Origin: Phycisphaerales bacterium
Lineage (GTDB): Bacteria; Planctomycetota; Phycisphaerae; Phycisphaerales; UBA1924
Direction: 5' to 3'
Length of the DNA: 5,360 bases
Assembly (NCBI GenBank): GCA_025453375.1
Contig: JALOQT010000097.1
Location: forward strand, 1 to 5,360
The position numbers were made by a program, and so were the translations under genes. The notes under the pieces are model-generated. The model saw only the letters and a list, made by a program, of their open reading frames with translations, searched no databases and was not told the origin of the DNA. Below are positions 4,732-5,360 of this stretch, piece by piece (position 1 is the stretch's first letter; each line of letters begins with the position of its first letter).

Positions 4732-5360
4732 TTACTTCGCCAGGGCCTTCTTGCCCTTGGCCAGTTTGACCTCGACCTTGCCCTTGCCCGTTGCGGTGTA
4801 GTTCGGTGCGCCGAGGGTCTTGCCGTACATGTCGGCGAACTTGAAGCCCTTGCGCTTCTTCCACGCGCCGCGGTGGTGCGCGTCGCTGGCGAGGATCGGG
4901 AACAGGGCCGACAGTTCGCCGAAGACCATCTGCTCGTGCACGACATCGACCTTGCCCCATGAGCAGGCCTCGCGCAGCGTGCTGCCGGACAGTGCACCAT
5001 CGCGGCTGTCGGCGACGGTCATCTGGATGGCGTACTTGTGCATGCCGATGTCGCCGCGGGCCTTGCCGCCCTTGCGTTCATTGAGCAGTTCGGCCGCGAC
5101 GACGATGTCCTGGGCGAAGTTCTTGGGCACGCCGCCGCCGAGCATCAGCAGGCCGGTGTCCTTGCAGGCGAGCTTGATGTCCGTCAGTTCGCGGAAGTCC
5201 TTGCCGCTGTCGATGGCGACCTGCCCGCGTCCCTCTTCGATCGCCTCGGTCTGCTGCAGCACGATGCCGAAGCCCGCCGAGCAGTCGCTGAAGGCCGGCA
5301 CGAAGATCGGCACGCGCTTCTGGTAGCACGTCTTGACGATGCTCTCGTTCTTGGCCAGCT
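4732..5360 (-). CDS. Deoxyhypusine synthase-like protein, 5'-truncated by window edge
   Basis: The frame is open to the right edge (LAKNESIVKTCYQKR before VPIFVPAF), so the GTG at 5313 is internal; about 208 C-terminal residues are visible. Numbering from 5313: PIFVPAFSDCSAGFG (2-16), GLLMLGGGVPKN (54-65) and REACSWGK (114-121) are deoxyhypusine synthase landmarks. K121 corresponds to the catalytic lysine (human Lys329) that takes up the butylamine group of spermidine, with NAD as cofactor. The position of human His288 is Asn65, and human Asp316 appears to be Leu108, as aligned by eye. Bacteria lack eIF5A, so hypusine formation is unlikely; some bacterial relatives are reported to make homospermidine instead. 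After the domain comes a Lys-rich tail of about 40 residues. The gene ends with TAA and is followed by a strong terminator. The family is certain; the reaction is not. Confidence 0.9.
   Translation of the reverse strand, partial: LAKNESIVKTCYQKRVPIFVPAFSDCSAGFGIVLQQTEAIEEGRGQVAIDSGKDFRELTDIKLACKDTGLLMLGGGVPKNFAQDIVVAAELLNERKGGKARGDIGMHKYAIQMTVADSRDGALSGSTLREACSWGKVDVVHEQMVFGELSALFPILASDAHHRGAWKKRKGFKFADMYGKTLGAPNYTATGKGKVEVKLAKGKKALAK

Noticed and set aside
4457..4801. Small plus-strand frame overlapping the Nudix stop codon
   Set aside because: It passes through the intrinsic terminator, the REP-like hairpin and the tandem repeat and into the opposite gene; no domain is visible.
5311..5313. 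GTG at 5313 as the true start of the deoxyhypusine-synthase-like gene
   Set aside because: The open frame continues to the edge with family-like residues (SIVKTCYQKR), and the NAD-binding N-terminal part is missing.
1..5360. A multi-gene defence, secretion or biosynthetic system spanning the window
   Set aside because: The four genes alternate in strand, none shares a transcript with its neighbour, and their families have no known functional link. No mobile-element hallmark is visible.

Overview
This GC-rich window (by eye about 65% G+C) carries four protein-coding genes, two of them cut by the window edges. It most resembles a member of the Planctomycetota, possibly the Phycisphaerae. That guess rests on the combination of a secreted TIGR03790-family protein, which is found in exosortase-bearing genomes, a bacterial deoxyhypusine-synthase-like protein and a ligase-associated Lhr-type helicase. 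No rRNA gene or other phylogenetic marker is present to confirm it.

Layout from left to right: (1) positions 1-1960, plus strand, hold the C-terminal three quarters or so of a ligase-associated DNA-damage-response DEXH helicase (Lhr-Core type). (2) Positions 1961-2035 are a short gap between convergent genes, filled mostly by five copies of a 9-bp C-rich repeat whose minus strand has six runs of at least six G. (3) Positions 2036-3709, minus strand, encode an exported TIGR03790-family protein of unknown function. (4) Positions 3710-3923 are a divergent promoter region with a good Shine-Dalgarno for the minus gene, a promoter-like -35/-10 pair abutting the start codon of the plus gene, and a 6-bp dyad. 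(5) Positions 3924-4460, plus strand, encode a small Nudix hydrolase with a degenerate Nudix box. (6) Positions 4461-4731 lie between convergent genes and contain a near-ideal intrinsic terminator, a REP-like hairpin and a 7-bp tandem repeat. (7) Positions 4732-5360, minus strand, are the C-terminal part of a deoxyhypusine-synthase-like protein that runs off the right edge.

Neighbouring genes alternate in strand (plus, minus, plus, minus), so no two share an operon and nothing suggests one pathway. The themes are DNA repair, an exported protein of an uncharacterised family, nucleotide or dinucleotide clean-up, and a polyamine-utilising enzyme family. I see no transposase, integrase, CRISPR array, phage gene or tRNA, and no convincing multi-gene novel system. 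The points most worth a second look are the G-quadruplex-prone array between genes 1 and 2, the possibly leaderless promoter of the Nudix gene, the substituted active site of the deoxyhypusine-synthase-like protein, and the possible caspase/gingipain-like fold of the TIGR03790 protein.
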